Assembly: GCA_000802045.1 (NCBI GenBank)
Contig: JUEF01000157.1
Location: 1-33,721 of the forward strand
Source of the DNA: Peptococcaceae bacterium BICA1-8
GTDB lineage: Bacteria > Bacillota > Peptococcia > Peptococcales > BICA1-8
Length of the DNA stretch: 33,721 nt
Direction: 5' to 3'
The position numbers and the translations under genes were made by a program. The notes below the pieces were generated by a model. It saw nothing but the letters and a program-made list of their open reading frames with translations. It did no database searches and was not told the origin of the DNA. Below, in pieces: positions 33,414 to 33,721 of the stretch. How positions within the stretch are numbered: position 1 is the first letter of the stretch; each line of letters opens with the position of its first letter.

Positions 33414-33721
33414 TTACACATTTCTATCAAGGATATAAATATTATGTTTGATTTCAGGTTTGGGGAGAGGAAATCGCTTCAGGTATTGCGTAAATTGTTC
33501 ATAGTTCATGCTCTTTTTCTGACTGCGTCTATTTATCCACTTATATACCAGCTTACCGGTCTCCCGATAATAAGCCCTCAGGCTTGCATAATTTCCACTA
33601 ATTCCGTAATATTCGTAGTGGCCTCTAAGTTTGGCCGCTAGTATCTTCCACCATTCCTTGATTTCAAACATATTTCTTACCGACTTTAACCAGGCATTCA
33701 TTTCCTTAAGCTTCGTATTGA
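33414..33721 (-). CDS. Group II intron reverse transcriptase/maturase, C-terminal part (partial)
   Basis: The frame is open to the window edge. The visible 102 residues include LKEMNAWLKSVRN, GHYEYYGISGNYASLRAYYRETG, YKWINRRSQKKSMNYEQF and LKRFPLPKPEI. This is the maturase X-domain end found in LtrA-like intron proteins, which help splicing and intron mobility. The reverse transcriptase core lies outside the window. No HNH endonuclease domain follows the X domain. The stop codon lies 15 bases before domain V, as is usual. The visible part shows no frameshift. Confidence 0.88.
   Translation of the reverse strand, partial: NTKLKEMNAWLKSVRNMFEIKEWWKILAAKLRGHYEYYGISGNYASLRAYYRETGKLVYKWINRRSQKKSMNYEQFTQYLKRFPLPKPEIKHNIYILDRNV

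Larger units (their letters stand above)
33309..33721 (-). mobile_element. Group II intron, 3' part (runs off right edge)
   Basis: On the minus strand the end of a maturase gene is followed by a domain V hairpin, a domain VI hairpin and the end CTACTCGAC at 33309, which agrees with the AY rule for group II intron 3' ends. The intron therefore ends 30 bases upstream of the trxA ATG, just before its binding site. Its 5' part is outside the window. The intron class was not determined. Confidence 0.85.

Overview
The window looks like a chromosomal segment of a low-GC, strictly anaerobic Firmicute, probably in class Clostridia. The evidence is the AT-rich sequence, strong AGGAGG-type ribosome binding sites, frequent GTG and TTG starts, a tetrahydrofolate-dependent histidine degradation route, a RACo-like corrinoid activator and a thioredoxin operon of clostridial style. 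I cannot name the species. No rRNA, tRNA or CRISPR array was seen.

Left part (1-4481): the start of an Asp/Glu racemase family gene, a PH-domain protein, a RACo-like ASKHA ATPase that lacks the usual N-terminal ferredoxin domain, an ADP-ribosylglycohydrolase, a small four-helix membrane protein, and a small lipoprotein that seems to be split by a frameshift.

Histidine/urocanate block (4482-14120), all on the minus strand and transcribed right to left: hutU, ftcD, hutI, fchA, a 1019-residue SARP/BTAD-AAA-TPR regulator, and a YjiH-family membrane protein. hutH is absent. Formimino groups from urocanate breakdown would be passed to tetrahydrofolate. The hutU and yjiH promoters share a direct repeat of 11-bp period (11 of 15 bases identical). 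That is the architecture bound by SARP regulators, so the neighbouring regulator may control both.

Middle (14121-16112): a REP-like repeat patch, a 73-residue protein that is one-third methionine, a DUF421 membrane protein, and a lone NapC/NrfH-type tetraheme cytochrome.

Glucan block (16113-30662). A minus-strand run encodes a GH13 alpha-glucosidase/neopullulanase, MalQ, a ROK glucokinase and succinyl-CoA synthetase (sucC, sucD). A plus-strand run encodes a DUF4912 protein, a GH57 branching enzyme and a short glucan phosphorylase. A second minus-strand group encodes a free-standing CBM25-like starch-binding protein, a nucleotidyltransferase fused to a catalytically degenerate phosphomannomutase-like domain, and a GT4 glycosyltransferase. 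Together these would make, branch and mobilise a glycogen-like polymer. No canonical GlgC or GT5 GlgA is present, so the NTase/GT4 pair is the likely synthetic arm.

Right part (30663-33721): a trxA-trxB-glutaredoxin operon with unusual proteins. TrxA has a CHVC active site. TrxB lacks the NADPH-binding HRRxxxR motif and carries a thioredoxin-like tail without cysteines. The third protein joins a glutaredoxin domain to a radical-SAM-activase-like barrel with no Fe-S cysteines. A group II intron ends 30 bases before the trxA start codon and runs off the right edge.
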